A DNA stretch of 64,000 nt from Nematostella vectensis (lineage: Eukaryota > Cnidaria > Anthozoa > Actiniaria > Edwardsiidae). Below are positions 1 to 13,941 of the stretch, piece by piece. Location: contig NC_064034.1 in assembly GCF_932526225.1 (NCBI RefSeq), positions 2,590,001 through 2,654,000 of the forward strand. Reading direction: 5' to 3'. Position numbers and translations under genes: made by a program. The notes beneath the pieces were generated by a model. That model made no database searches. It was given only the letters and a program-made list of their open reading frames with translations, and had not been told where the DNA came from. Positions within the stretch are counted from its first letter, which is position 1. Each line of letters starts with the position of its first letter.

Positions 1-2636
1 AAAATACCAAAGGGAGTGAGCCCTAGGGGATCTTGAATTTAGTATGTTTTGATTCTATATTAAAGTTTTAACTTGACTTAAAAGTCATAGAATGATAAAG
101 GACGTGATGATGAACTCTTGAATCAATACTCTACAAAAATACAATTAGATCTATTAGTAAGATAAAAACACAACTCAACTACAAAATAAAACCGATGAAA
201 TATTCAAATATCTATATTTTTTTAATAGCGAGGTTACCATGGATACCAGCCAGGGGCCATCAGAGCATTTTTAGTTGTGAAGTAAATTCCCAAGGCCAGC
301 CCTATTTTAAATGGTACTTTTGTATAACATAGGACGTTTAGATTTACGTGGGGGTTATAGGGCGCTTGATGCATTACAATCACTTCGACCTCGGAAAGTA
401 GTCTTTTCTTACGAAACAAAATCGCCTAATTCGCGCACCTTCCTCCTCCCAGAAAGTCCTGGCTGCGTAAATTTTTCTATAAATACTCAATAAAACGGTT
501 GAAGACAACATAAGATACATCTTGGCTGCCATTTTTAAGTCGCTATGTGTTAACAAATAAGGTCGTTTAACACGATCATTATTTTGACAAGCATGCGCAA
601 AAAGCACCAAAACTTTGCATCCACTTGTGGAACAATTCACAACAATCTGACGACATCAAGAGTGCATTATTGATATTTTATGACTATCCTTATGTCCTTA
701 TGCCGAAACTGTTTATTTGAAACACATAATCCCTTTAACTCAATGTCCCTCCTCACCCAAATATTCCCAAGTAAAGTCCTTTTAGCTTTTTTATCCAATA
801 AAGCGTGGAACGTTAACTGACCATTAGGCTAGCGATAAACCTCGTGAAGGAGAGACCGCAAAGCATGCTGGTACTCTCCTCGAAATTCCTTAGAGATGTA
901 TCGATTGTTGACGCTGATTGTTAACATACTGTTTGAATCGAGGAAGATCAATTAACCCTCATTGGTCAACTTCTCCTGACCCGACGGTCGTAAGGCCAGG
1001 AGTCGGATTCCATATAAGTAACCCCCTAGATTGACTGCAGAAAACACAGACACCCACCATATATAATACATATTTATGTACAAAATATAGACAATATATG
1101 TAACAATATTTTTTTTCCCAGAATTTTCATATTCGTGTTCGGAATTCTTATCATGACCCAAATGACTAATCTTTTCGATCTCCCTATCCTTTAAAGATGA
1201 AAAGGGAATATTTAGAAGTGATCATCAAATGAGTGATAAAAATGATCTCTTTAAAACCACTTGACATATGAAAGTTTCCTAAAATAATCATAATCTTTAT
1301 CATTGTTCAATTGCTCTCTGCTACAGTGTTTTCTCTGTCGTGGCGAGCAAAAAAATATTAATAAAAATATTTAAATTAACTGTAATGTACACAATTATTA
1401 TTATTATTATACTAATTGTTTAATAAGAGATTATCGACACTATTATCTCAGGCATGAATAAGCTGCAAAATGTTGGAAATAAAGTAAGAACAAATGCATT
1501 TTGTACTTCATTCAAGCACCTTAGTTGAACTCAATTTTTTCAAATACTCCCGGAGAGGGAGGGCACGTCCCTCGATAGCAAATTTCTCTTTCGTCTCTGT
1601 GAATTTATTTATTTTTCTCTGCACGATTTGAGTTTCCTTTCGTTTGTCTCTTGATGTCCACAGGGGAGCTAGATTTGCTATAATGACCAATTCAAAAACA
1701 AATGCGTGTTCTTTGTTTACTAGGGTCTCACGTTGATTTTCGCTTTTCGCGAAAAAAGCATATGCAGAAAAAAACATAAATGAATAAAAAGTCCTTCTTG
1801 CTTTTTATGTTGCTTAGCTGATTAATAAAACGATTAGCTTTGTCTTTTAATCAGATAATTTGAGTTCACAAGTAGCCTTTTGTTGAGTTGTGAAATTTAA
1901 ACGTGTTGCTACAAAGTTTCCCCTATAATGTAATCGCAAAGTGAAATTTAATTGCTGCAATGAGATAAATAGAAAAGTATTCAAAATAATGGATGCCACA
2001 AAATAGTATTGTGATGTTAGCTGAAAACTAAATCCATTAATATCAATCCAATTTCAATTGTAAAAATCTTTTTTGTGGTTTATGCATTCAATTCATGATC
2101 AAAACAACGCGGCGACCTACACCAAAACATTTAAAAAGGGATGAGCTATGATCTTTACAAGACGCTCTCAAGAAAATTACATCAAGATATGTATCATTTT
2201 TAGAATTATTACGTTTATCCATTGTACTTGATCCCCAATAGTCGACTTATGATTGTTTTTCTTAAGAGCGCATCTGAGCATTTTGCAGACTATTTATAAA
2301 AACATTGATATTGTTTGGTGTAACGACTTAGGTACCCTTAGGTTCTCTTCCATTTTGTAAGACGTTGGGCTGCTTGGAACACTGTCGATCCCAACAAGCT
2401 TGACTGGCAATCTACACTTACTCTACTTACCTTTCAAAGGTTTTAAAAACCCTCTGGCAGTGCTCTCAGATTATAGTTCACTTGTAAAGGAGCACGTCTT
2501 TTGGGTTTTTGCTTTAGCGAAGCTTTTCTTGAAATTCACCCAGTTCGTGAATAGGCTCGCCCAATCTGTGGGGAGACTGAGGTGATATGTCATGTCGCAC
2601 GTGCGCATGCGTATAAACGTTTTCATCAAGGCTTTG

Positions 2637-2693
2637 ATAAGAGAGCATAAATAGATGGGAATTGCCATGGCGCGCGCTTTTATGCTCTCTTAT
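2637..2693. repeat. Short perfect inverted repeat (hairpin)
   Basis: ATAAGAGAGCATAAA at 2637-2651 pairs perfectly with its reverse complement at 2679-2693, leaving a 27-nt loop rich in GC (GGCGCGCGC). It could be a miniature-element end or a transcribed hairpin. There is no neighbouring gene to assign it to. Confidence 0.5.
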
Positions 2694-5035
2694 TTTTTAT
2701 AACGTCTAGTCAACTATAAAATGCTATTTCTGTTGGCCCTTCAGTATGGTTCTTTATATGTTATTTTGTGTTAAAAACAAAAACAAAAAATGAATATTCT
2801 CGGAACTAATAGAAGTAGAAGCACATTTTTTTTGTCTAAATTTAATTTGTTACTTCATTATTATAAATGCAGAGATATTAATTGAAACAAAACACAGCTC
2901 TTCCTCCATGAGTCGATCTTCGCATAACGATTGCACTGTCGAATTAGCTCAGTGTCTCAAGGTAAAAATTGCTCTTTATGTTTCGAAGGAGGAGTGTATA
3001 AGTTCGGGTCTTCTGATAACGGTATCGCTATCAGTCAGCCGTGGGAAGGTCCACCTGTAGCTTACAAATCATCAGCCATCATCAGGGCTAGGTACCAGGT
3101 CCTTGTAGAGCTTGGTGAGGTAAGATACCTCGCGAGCTGCCTGGGGAAAGGTCGGCATTTGCACAATGCTCACTATGCGATTAAGTTTTCATGTACTGCA
3201 CCCCCAAATGCAAACTGGAATATGTGGTTTGCATGCAAAATGATTACTCTAAACTTTTAGACTTTAAAAGTGGTATTATATATATGGATCAAAAGTTCAT
3301 AGCAAAATTCTCTAAATCGCATAAGTTTACAAGAGGAGGAAAAAAAATAAATAGTGTTAACTTCACATTGAAAACCGCGCCAAACGTTTGATGTTAGTGC
3401 TTTTCTAAGCTCGTTTGACGGTCAATCATTTTAATATTTCAGTTGCAGGGGAGGCGGACGGGAGGGGCAGGGGTGGGGGGGCGCTTGCCCCCACTTTTCT
3501 TAGCGGGTGTCGAATTGATGCCAAGTTTTTTTAAAAGTCCACTTAAAAAAAAACGCAAAATTGTCGAGCCACAAGCTATTGGATATTCAAACAATCAAAA
3601 TGTGTCCATGTTGAGCTTCAATTGTGGCTGATAAGATTGAAGGTAATGTGTATGTGTGGCCATTGTTATTTAAATTGTCGCCTAAATTTTGCATAAGTCC
3701 CTAATTGAGCTGTTAATATATAATTGAATAAATTTAATTTGGGTTTAATTTAAGGGGCTCCTAAAGTCACGCGATGATGTCATATCATGGGATATTAATT
3801 TCTCAACTATACATATTTTGAACGATACTTTTTCCTAGAGAGCAAATGGCATCAACGATTGAACATGACAAGTTATTTATGCATTTTGGTTCATCTTGAC
3901 CCCCTGCTGTCTTTCGAAATACTATTAATCTGCTTATCATCGAAGTTCTTTTAGAAAAAACTTATAAGAAAAGGTCGTATTCTCTGTATCTTGCACTTGT
4001 GAAGAAAATACCAATACAACCACCTAAAACTAACTTAAGCTAATTTCATATCGCATTGTGGTACGTTCGATAGTTTCGCCCAGCCAACTCTTTGATTATA
4101 ACATAAACATATACATAAACATAAACGCAATAGAATCACTCATTATTCTATATTCTTACTTAAACGATGGGGCCCTATCGTATTGCTACCTCATACTAGA
4201 CTATTTGATTTCGTGTCTTACAAAAAAAACGTTAAACACACCAAGTTTGAAGCATGGTTGTCATCGCAACATGATGATTAGAGCAGCAAATGAAGGTCGT
4301 AATATAATATCTAATTCTGTGTAAATGTGAAAGCACGGTTCTCTTTGTCATCAAAGATGACAAAGTTTTACAAGCCCTTTTGACTAGCCCGTGTATCTGT
4401 ATTACTATTCACAGATTAACATGTTAAATTTGGTCCAAATTATTCAATTGACTCCAGCCATTAGAACGGGCTTTTTCTTAACGCAGAATTTTTGCTTTTT
4501 GTTAAGTGAATTTTGTTGCATGAAATATAACGAGAAAAAACAAAGCAGGCTTACCTTTGGCCAATAAGAGAAATGGCGGAACAAGTAGAAGAGCCAAGAT
4601 CCATAAACTCTATCGTACAATAACAATGAGCAAGGCCAAAACTCAGCTCAAAATTACTGAAGCGAAAAAAATAAATACTCACTCGACTAAGGCTAAGTTC
4701 AAACGTCGTATTATCCATGAGCCGCATTCAATGCAAATGCATGCAAAAGAATCAAGTCGATTGTTTCCGGCCCGTACCAAGGAATTTTCTTGGGTGGGGG
4801 GTGGGGGACGAAACCCAAAAAAAAGTGGACCTAATTTTTCCGGGGAGGAGGGGGAGGGATTTCTCTGATAAAAATCTTACCACCTCCGAAAGAACAAAAA
4901 GGCTGCCTTTGCAGTATCTCCACGTGACGTTTATTGTCGGATTTGGCCACATACCAGCGTGATCTAGGTAATGATTTTTAGTTTCGTCTACGAATAGCAC
5001 GTCTATTGAGCACCGGAAGTGTACTTTTGGCCGTC

Positions 5036-5036
<1 letters not shown>

Positions 5037-5108
<72 letters not shown>
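5037..5108. repeat. (TG)n run followed by a ~39-base G homopolymer
   Basis: A TG/TGTT microsatellite (5037-5069) runs directly into an uninterrupted G tract of about 39 bases (5070-5108). Such a tract can form G-quadruplex structure and is also a frequent place for length errors, so its true length is uncertain. Confidence 0.85.
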
Positions 5109-5109
<1 letters not shown>

Positions 5110-5680
5110 AGGACGGGCTTGCGTTTGATCTTTGATCTGATTTGCGTTTCACAGCGCAGAGGTCCCCGTTCTCAACAAACCGTGAGCCATAAGGCGTACA
5201 TCGCCTTTATCATTATTTTATTCTTTATGCTTTACACGTGCTTCTATTAGTTTATGTGAAATTATGATCTTTTAAGCACAAAGTAGCCAACAGTCTGACA
5301 TCATCATTTTGACAGAACTAAGTATTCTTTCTCCACCATTACCCGTGTTTGATACAGCTTTTTGCTTGGTGCCACTAAGAAACAACATTGGTTAGCGGGA
5401 AGGAGTTTTAGAGGATTATATGTGGCAGGTAAGGTAATCAAGGTAAAGCAGGTAATCAAGTGGCATTATATGCGATCCTCCATGGTTTTATCCTAAGTGA
5501 GCAGACAAATTTTTGACATAAGGTCTTCAATTTAAATTCTAACTGCCTTATACGAAGTCACGTGCTACTTTCACGTCCTCATTGCTGTTGTCCTATGGTT
5601 CACAAGACTAAAGGTAAAACTCGTTGTTATATCAAAAGTGCCCTAATAAGGCGGCCAAACTCCAACGTTACTTTAAAACA

Positions 5681-8600
5681 TTACTGGGAGCCCATCTCGC
5701 CCATAAGATAGGCCGTGTCATCATCTACCGGACGGTATCCGGACGCTCTTGTCCGGTATTTATGGGCCCACCAAGCGATGACGGCAACACCGAGTACACA
5801 TGCGATGACCCCAAGGGACACCACCCCGTAGCTGATACGTTTGGGAGATTCTCCCTTCTTCTTATGGCTTGCTGCTCCCTCAACAGACTGATAAAGAAAG
5901 ACGGTGTTTAGGCTCCAGCATTGACTAGAGAGGCGTGGAGGAGATGGGGAGGGGGGGACACGGATGCAGACTTACAGCGTAAGAGTGTGCGTAATTATGG
6001 TGAAGGATGCATTAAGGGGGGGGGGGGGGTAGACTGACAACGGAGGGGGAGGTAAGTAATGAGATGCAGCAGGATGTAACGATACTGTGCATGGGTGAGA
6101 GGGGACGGGGTGGCTGCGACTCGAGTAGGAGGATTCTTGTGCGCACTGAAGCTTGTCTTTGCCAAGTTGGTCGACTAGTCTATGTCTGATTCCCGCATCC
6201 TTATTTGCTTACTTTATAACACTGTCAATGTAGCCATACTAACGCGAGTCGCACCGTAAAACTCTCTTCACTGTGCAAAACAAAACTGGGGTTTGTTGAA
6301 TCCTCCAAACCCACTCTACCTATAAGGACATGACTTACCGAGTCTTGGGGCACGGCAGGCTCTCCCCCCGCTAACTTCCGCTCTTCACCGCTATCAGCAA
6401 AATGCTTTTGCTCAAAAATTCCTAGAACTGGGGGCTCCGTAGGCTCTGTAGGCTCTAGCGGTTCGGTCGGCTCTGGAGGTGGCTGTCGAGTAGTTGGAGA
6501 AACAGTAGTTGGTTTTGTCGACGGAGTTGGAAGAGTGGCTGTCGTTTGTTGGGTTGTGGTTGGCTGTTTTGTTGACGGAAGAGTGGCTGTCGTTTGTTGG
6601 GTTGTGGTTGGCTGTTTTGTTGACGGAAAAGTGGTTGTCGTTAGTTGGGGTGTGGTTGGCTGTTTTGTTGACGGAAGGGTGGTTGTCGTTTGTTGGGTTG
6701 TGGTTGGCTGTTTTGTTGACGGAAGGGTGGTTGTCGTTTGTTGGGTTGTGGTTGGCTGTTTTGTTGACGGAATGGTGGTTGTCGTTTGTTGGGTTGTGGT
6801 TGGCTGTTTTGTTGACGGAAGGGTGGTTGTCGTTTGTTGGTTAGTTGTTGGCTGCCTTGTTGACGGAAGATTAGTTGTCGTTTGTTGGGTTGTAGGCTGT
6901 TTTGTCGTAGTTAGCGCTGTGCTCGGCTGTTTCGTTGAAGGGGAGGCAACACCAGAGGTAGAATGATGTTCTGTGCTATGTTGCATTGGCAATGAGGGTC
7001 CTGAAACCTGCGTTGCTGTGCTTGGCTGCCTAGATGTCGCCTCAGTGTTTATACTTGAAGTCGCGGTTTCTCTTGTTGATGTACGCCCTTCAGTTGAAGA
7101 GCCCCTTGGTGCAGCTGTGCTTGTTTGTGCAATTGTGGATGCAGTGCTGGTTGTTTCTTCTGATGTTGGCTGTACTGTAAAAGGCATGCTATTTGCTGTC
7201 GAAGGTACGCTTGTAGCCTGTCCTGTTGACGCCGGAGTGCTTAATTCGGGCGCTGAGGATGGCATACACATTTATACATTGAGTAGTTGGTATTTACAGT
7301 GGAGACAGACACCCTCCTGACATACCTTTGTTATTGCTTACAATTAAAAATGCAACCATTTATAGCTGACATACAACTTGAAAACAATTACCGTAATTGC
7401 TCGAATAAGCGCGTTCTTTTAATGTGCCGCGCCAAGTTCAAATACATGCAAAACCAAGTCGTTGTATTTCTATTGGAACGGTCAATAATAAAACGGCGTT
7501 TGACCTTGAATAACTTTTCTGACAAAATTGCATCATAAGAAGAGCGAGCAAACCCCTCAAATATGCATATTGGGACAGGTTCTCACCAGTCTTCTTGACG
7601 CAGGACTCGTTTCTATGATCGTGAGTATAGTGGCAAGCGTCGTTACAGTAGTCAGCCTAGAGGTACAAAACACACCAAAGACAGAAATTAATCATCGGAT
7701 GCCAAAGGCGAAGATGCCAAAGGCGAAGAAAGGGAAAGAGAGCCTTGAAAACAAGTCTCGTGGAAAACAAGAAAGTGTGCAGATTACATGTAGTGTTCTA
7801 TAAACAACAGTGCGTTTGCTAAACCATCAATTGCGCATGACATTTGCGCATGACATCATGTCATGTGTAGCCACGATACTGGTAGAGATTCTATGGTTCT
7901 CTCAATATCGAACGCATGGCCAAGAGAACCATAAATGGAGTTCAGCTTAATAGCTTTGGTTTCTTTTTTAGAAAACATAGGACGTGGCTCCTTTAGGGAT
8001 TGGTGCAGGATATATATATATATATTTGGTGCAGGATATATATATTATATATTTTGCAGGATCTTTTTTAAAAATCATCCACCTCACCCCCTCAAATGTC
8101 AAATGGTCTGCACCTTAGCAGCAAAACGATGTGAATGCAAAATATTATGCTTGAAGCATAATATTGAGAAACTCTTAAATAGGTTAAGGTTTTAAGAAAA
8201 CAAAAAAACCTACGATGATTCTATTATTGTACGTCCCTCCATCAACGTAGCATGCCTCGGGCCCAGTCCAACCCCACCAGCACAGGCAGCGACCATCGCT
8301 GAGGCATTTGCCGTGATACACACCTAGCAACAACATTAAGGGGCTTTAGAATTAGGCTATACAACACTTAGTCATACATATGTCCTTTCAAGTCCGTGAA
8401 CCCGTATGTTGCGGGTGTTAGAAACGCCCCTGAGTAACATTGTTAGCAAGATATATCAAGAAAACAAAAGGAACGCGTTCAGGAGTTCAGGATTACCTTA
8501 TCGCCCTACTAAAAAAAATCCCCAAAAATGAGGGTAGTAGGGGGAGGGGGTGGAGGTTGGGGGGGGACTGTCTAGGCTTCTACTTAAAATAATGACAGAC

Positions 8601-11600
8601 CACGTGGTGTTAACGTGAATCACTCACCAGCGCCACACTGCTTATCGCAAGGGATGCTGGGCGTGGAGTTCGATGGCACGCTACAGGTCTTGGGTACAGG
8701 GATCCTAGCGCACGAGGCGTTCACGTGATCATGTGTGTAATGACAAGGCTCGTTACAATACAGCGCCTTAACAAACAATAAGCCATTAGTTGATGTGCTC
8801 TTTCTAAACAACAGATAACTTGCACAAAGCAGGTAATCAAGGTGATCATGTGACTGGTGGCAAACTCGCGTTTGTACTCTAAGCTTTTGGTGGTATAGTG
8901 CCAGAGGCAATAACACAAGTAATATAAATATATGACCATCATCCACGTCGATTATCACGGAGTGTGCTGTCTTTAAAAAACATACAAAAACAAAGATGAG
9001 GGGGTTGAAAAAACAAAAAGACAGTTTACTGAAATTTGCCCTAAAGATCTCCCACTGGTCATGCACTATAAGGCTTTTTCAGGAGGATACAAATGTCCAA
9101 AAATATCTACCTCAATCCTATTTGTCAGGCTTCCTGTGGTGATGTACGTTGCGTTAGGCCCAGTCCATCCCCACCAACAGAGACACAGGCCATCTGGCCG
9201 ACATGTACCCTGACCAAATCGTGTGCAGCGTGGATCACATTCTGTTTATTAACGCAACGTGAGCAATGGAAAAATAGAGTTGCAAGGGCCTGCCTTTTAA
9301 AACATTGGGGATACGTTATCATTCCGTCGGAAACACGAGAAGAGTAACTCACTCAATTGCTCGAATAAGCGAGGAGGGGCAGGCGAGGCGTTCATTCGGG
9401 GGGGGGGGGGGGGGGCACAACTCAAAATCCGTTTTATCCGTTTTTTGTTTATTGATAAAAGTGGTTTCAGTTTTCTTAACAATATGAATTTCTCTCATTT
9501 AACCATAGCACAACAAGCTTTCAATGATTAAATGTTGTGGCGGGCAGTACTGTCAGTTTTTGTTAAACTTTCCTTCTAACGCACAGTGCCCCTTGTCATC
9601 GGAGTCTTTAAAGTGCAACACTTTTAGGTGAGCCGCTTAAATCATCATTTTTCCCTGTTAGGTGAGGCGCTTAAATCATCATTTTTCCCTGTTAGGTGAG
9701 CCGCTTAAATCATCATTTTTCCCTGTTAGGTGAGGCGCTTATTTATATTTTCCTCAGGTGAGGCGATTATTCGGGGGATGGGCTTTTTCTAGCAGTTAGA
9801 AAAGTACTTTTCTAGCTGGCCACTTACGTTTCTGTACTTTTGTAGGCTGTGTTGATGATGCTGTTGACCCTGTATGTGGTGTAGTAGAAGCAACTCCAGG
9901 TGTACTTGAAGGTGCTGTCGAAGTTGTCATGGCTGCAATAAGGGACTTGCTTTTAAAACTCTATCTACATACAATTACAGTAGGAATACATGTCTGTAAC
10001 TAGAAAATCAGGCGGGAAAGCCCAAGTCATTCCCACTTTTTGTTAGGCAAAAAGTCTACACAATCTTCTGGGTTGTAGAACAAGAGGTTACACTCCCTCC
10101 CACTAGATACTGTCCTGTCAATAGATCGGACGGTGATTGCGGGCTTACTTCCATATTCTGTTGATTAGTAGTCCTGATACGCACACAAATGGGGTCATTC
10201 CACGGCATATCGATCAAAATTCACAAGATGTAACAAGAAGGTAAGAGTCATGTTCACACACTTTTGGACTGTTCTGCGCATGCGCCGACCGACAGCACGC
10301 GAATAATAACGTTTTGGGTAACGCACAAAAAAGCGGTTACACTGATTGAATATTTTTTTCTAAAAAAATCTTCGGCCGACTTTTTTTTTGTTAATAGCGA
10401 AAATAAAATGCCAGCTCGATCGCAAAATATCCATCAGTACACGACTGGTACAAAATCGTGTTTTGCTCAAAGGTAAATCCGAAAGATCCAAGTCCAATAC
10501 AGACAGTTTGTACTAAGGCAATGCCTCTCTGCTCATGTGAAGGGATGATTCCCCTTTCGTTGGTAGCTAAGAATTGAAGACGATTAATTTTATGTATTGG
10601 ATAGAAAAAGTTTTTAGGTGGATCTAGTACCTATTACAAGAGCTGAGGATGAAAATGAGGATGAAGCATTTAACAGCTTGGAACAATATGGCGGACCAGT
10701 TGCTATCATAGCCAGTTTTTTGTTTGTAATAAAACAGCGCGGCGGTCAGGCTTACAAAAAAAAATAACAACTTTTTGTAGTAATATGCACGTGCGCGATA
10801 GAATAAGGGACCTCATTCAGGAGACAAAAGCGGAAGGCGGCTAAATGTGATTGGTGTTCAGTATGATGACATCACCATGCTACCATGGCTAAATACCAAT
10901 TCCCAAGAGACTCAGGCGTAGGAAAGACCCCGATATTTCTCACTCTTCATCTCAGCGAGCTGTGCGTGGCGTAACCAACTAAGACAGGGCTGGGATCCTG
11001 GTTATTGCCTCCCCATTAATGCACGGGTACCTCAGGTTCCTTTGTGTTGTTACATTTTCCATGTAACACTACGGAAATGCTCGTAGTATTAGGCCAATGC
11101 TCCTATTTTTTTATATGTTTCAAATAACCTGAGAACAAGCGTCTCTGTGACCAAAGGACGCGCAAAAAAATGTGTGTGCGCATTTTTTGTAAGGATTTAT
11201 TCCATAATCGTTGGAAAAACGCGTTAGAGGAGTGAAATAAATATTTATGCCAAACGTGTTCTGTGATTAGTACAGAAATAGTTGCATGGCAGAAAAGATA
11301 TGTATGTACCCTAATACTTCAATTTTTACAAAAATATAGCATACACCCAGGGGACAGGAAGGCAGCGAGTGATTCCAGATTTTCCATTTACGCCTCAATC
11401 CTCTTCCAATAACAGGGGGATTTGGAGATTCTTTGTTGATGCGGTCCTTCAGTGCCGATTATACGAAAATCATTCAAACTTGAAGAGCCCATGTTGATAT
11501 GCATCATGGAATGACCCAATTACAACAAATACTCGAAGCTTTTTACTGATAAAAGGACAAAAAGCAATAAAATTAGAGCTCAGTGAAAAACCTTTGAATG

Positions 11601-13866
11601 TGGCACATCTAGCATTTCTATAATCATGGGTGTAGTGGCATGCTTTCCCACAGAAGTCAGCCTGAAACAAAACGAAAACTATAAGTGACTGACTCATTTG
11701 CTGCTGTGCTGTGTCCCCCTGGCCATCCCCCCTCTGGCCCTTCCCTAGGGCCAACCATGGTGTGATATTCCACCTCTGGCCCCTCCCTAGGGCCAATCAT
11801 GGTGTGATATTCCCCCTCTGGCCCCTCCCTAGGGCCAACCATGGTGTGATATTCCACCTCTGGCCCCTCCCTAGGGCCAACCATGGTGTGATATTCCACT
11901 TCTGGCCAATCCCTAGGTCCAACCATGGTGTGATATTCTCCCTCTGGCCCCTCCCTAGGGCCAACCATGGTGTGATATTCCCCCTCTGGCCCCTCCCTAG
12001 GGCCAACCATGGTGTGATATTCCCCCTCTGGCCCCTCCCTAGGGCCAATCATGGTGTGATATTCCACCTCTGGCCCTTCCCTAGGGCCAACCATGGTGTG
12101 ATATTCCCCCTCTGGCCCCTCCCTAGGGCCAACCATGGTGTGATATTCCCCCTCTGGCCCCTCCCCTAGGGCCAACCATGGTGTGATATTCCACCTCTGG
12201 CCCCTCCCTAGGGCCAACCATGGTGTGATATTCCCCCTCTGGCTCCTCCCTAGGGCCAACCATGGTGTGATATTCCACCTCTGGCCCCTCCCTAGGGCGA
12301 ACCATGGTGTGATATTCCACCTCCGGCCCCTCCCTAGGGCCAATCATGGTGTGATATTCCCCCTCTGGCCCTTCCCTAGGGCCAACCATGGTGTGATATT
12401 CCCCCTCTGGCCCCTCCCTAGGGCCAACCATGGTGTGATATTCCCCCTCTGGCCCCTCCCTAGGGCCAACCATGGTGTGATATTCCACCTCTGGCCCCTC
12501 CCTAGGGCCAACAATGGTGTGATATTCCCCCTCTGGCCCCTCCCTAGGGCCAACCATGGTATGATATTCCACCTCTGGCCCCTCCCTAGGGCCAACCATG
12601 GTGTGATATTCCACCTCTGGCCCCTCCCTAGGGCCAACCATGGTGTGATATTCCCCCTCTGGCCCCTCCCAAGGACTAGCCATGGTGCTCATTTGGTGGA
12701 AAGTCTCAGAAGCTTCGCTGAGTTAACTGATAAGAATTGTGTTTCTAAGGGCTACTCAAACCACACCTACTAATTCAATAATGATAAGGGGTACTCTAAT
12801 CACACCTACTAATTCAATAATGATAAGGGGTACTCTAATCACACCTACTAATTCAATAATGATAAGGGATACTCTAATAACACCTACTAATTCAATCATG
12901 AAGCACATTTTATTCTGTTATTTTAGGGTACTTATTATATTGCCCCTTTTATGGTGGAGTTATGTTAATGATGGAGTTATGTTTATGGTGGAGTTATGTT
13001 TATGGTGGAGTTTATGGTGGAGTTATGTTAATGTTATGTTCATACCAGTATCCTGTTGTTATACACTCCACCATTAACATAACAGGAGTTGGGTCCAGTC
13101 CAACCCCACCAGCACAGGCAGCGACCATTGCTGAGGCATTTCCCACGATACACAGCTATCAAAGAAGACAAAAATGTGGCTATACATTTTGATTGATATG
13201 TCTTTTTAAAATGTTGGACTATTAACAGGGGCTTTCTGGACCGCTTGCAGCCTGCCTCAGCTTATTTTACAAATAGAGTGGAATAGATAACAATAGATGG
13301 CAAGGGGTCAAAGAATTGGTGATGTGGAAGGAGGGTGCTCATCTATACCCCTACCCCCTCTCACACAGCCTACAGGCATGTCACATCTACATCATGTCCT
13401 TCATGTGAGAAATAAAGCTGATACCATTTCATATGCACTAATACCTTGTCCACACTTGGGATGGCAGCCAGATGCTTGGCCCTGGGTAGTTGGTACACTG
13501 CACTGTGCTGCCGCAGGTGCCATTGGGGTTGTCATATACATGGTTGTTGAGGGTGCAGTAGTTGGGATCTTTCCACATTTTGGATTGCTATAAAGGTGAT
13601 TATACTGGCATGATATCGTGCAGAAGTCAGCCTGTCAAAAAAATGGGATAATCTAATGTACTTGGTTAACAAATTTCTTGCCTGCTTGCAGGCATTTACT
13701 AGTTTGTAAGCCATGATTACAATCAACTAACTATACTACAAAATTAGTATATAGGTGGGTGCCTTGGGGCAGTGAAAAAGAGGCGTATGGATACCCCTCA
13801 ACTGACGAAAGGCTCTGTTTGTTTTTGCATTAATATCTATGCCTATGCACACACCTGGGCACACCC

Positions 13867-13941
<75 letters not shown>

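Larger units (their letters stand above)
1..5680. other. Intergenic, AT-rich, no supported gene
   Basis: I find no open frame here that looks like a coding exon. All frames are short, low in family signal, and not joined by plausible splice sites. The stretch holds AT-rich sequence, a few short inverted repeats (one at 2637-2693), a TG run followed by a long G run (5037-5108), and G-rich patches near 3440-3490 and 4790-4860. It lies 3' of the membrane-mucin gene on the minus strand, so its right end may contain that gene's 3' untranslated region. Confidence 0.5.

Noticed and set aside
2931-3260. 109-residue ORF, considered as an exon or transposon remnant
   Set aside because: No recognisable motif, no flanking splice context and no terminal repeats seen.
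5038-5250. 70-residue ORF with poly-Gly
   Set aside because: Translation of a TG/G microsatellite.
6509-6966. Plus-strand ORFs rich in Val/Gly/Trp over the mucin exon
   Set aside because: They are the antisense of the Thr-rich coding repeat, whose minus-strand frame is supported by splice sites and flanking domains.
11657-12773. Long ORFs on both strands (up to 228 residues) over the 42-bp array
   Set aside because: They come from a repeat whose period is a multiple of three; the same unit is open in several frames and strands and has no plausible protein composition.
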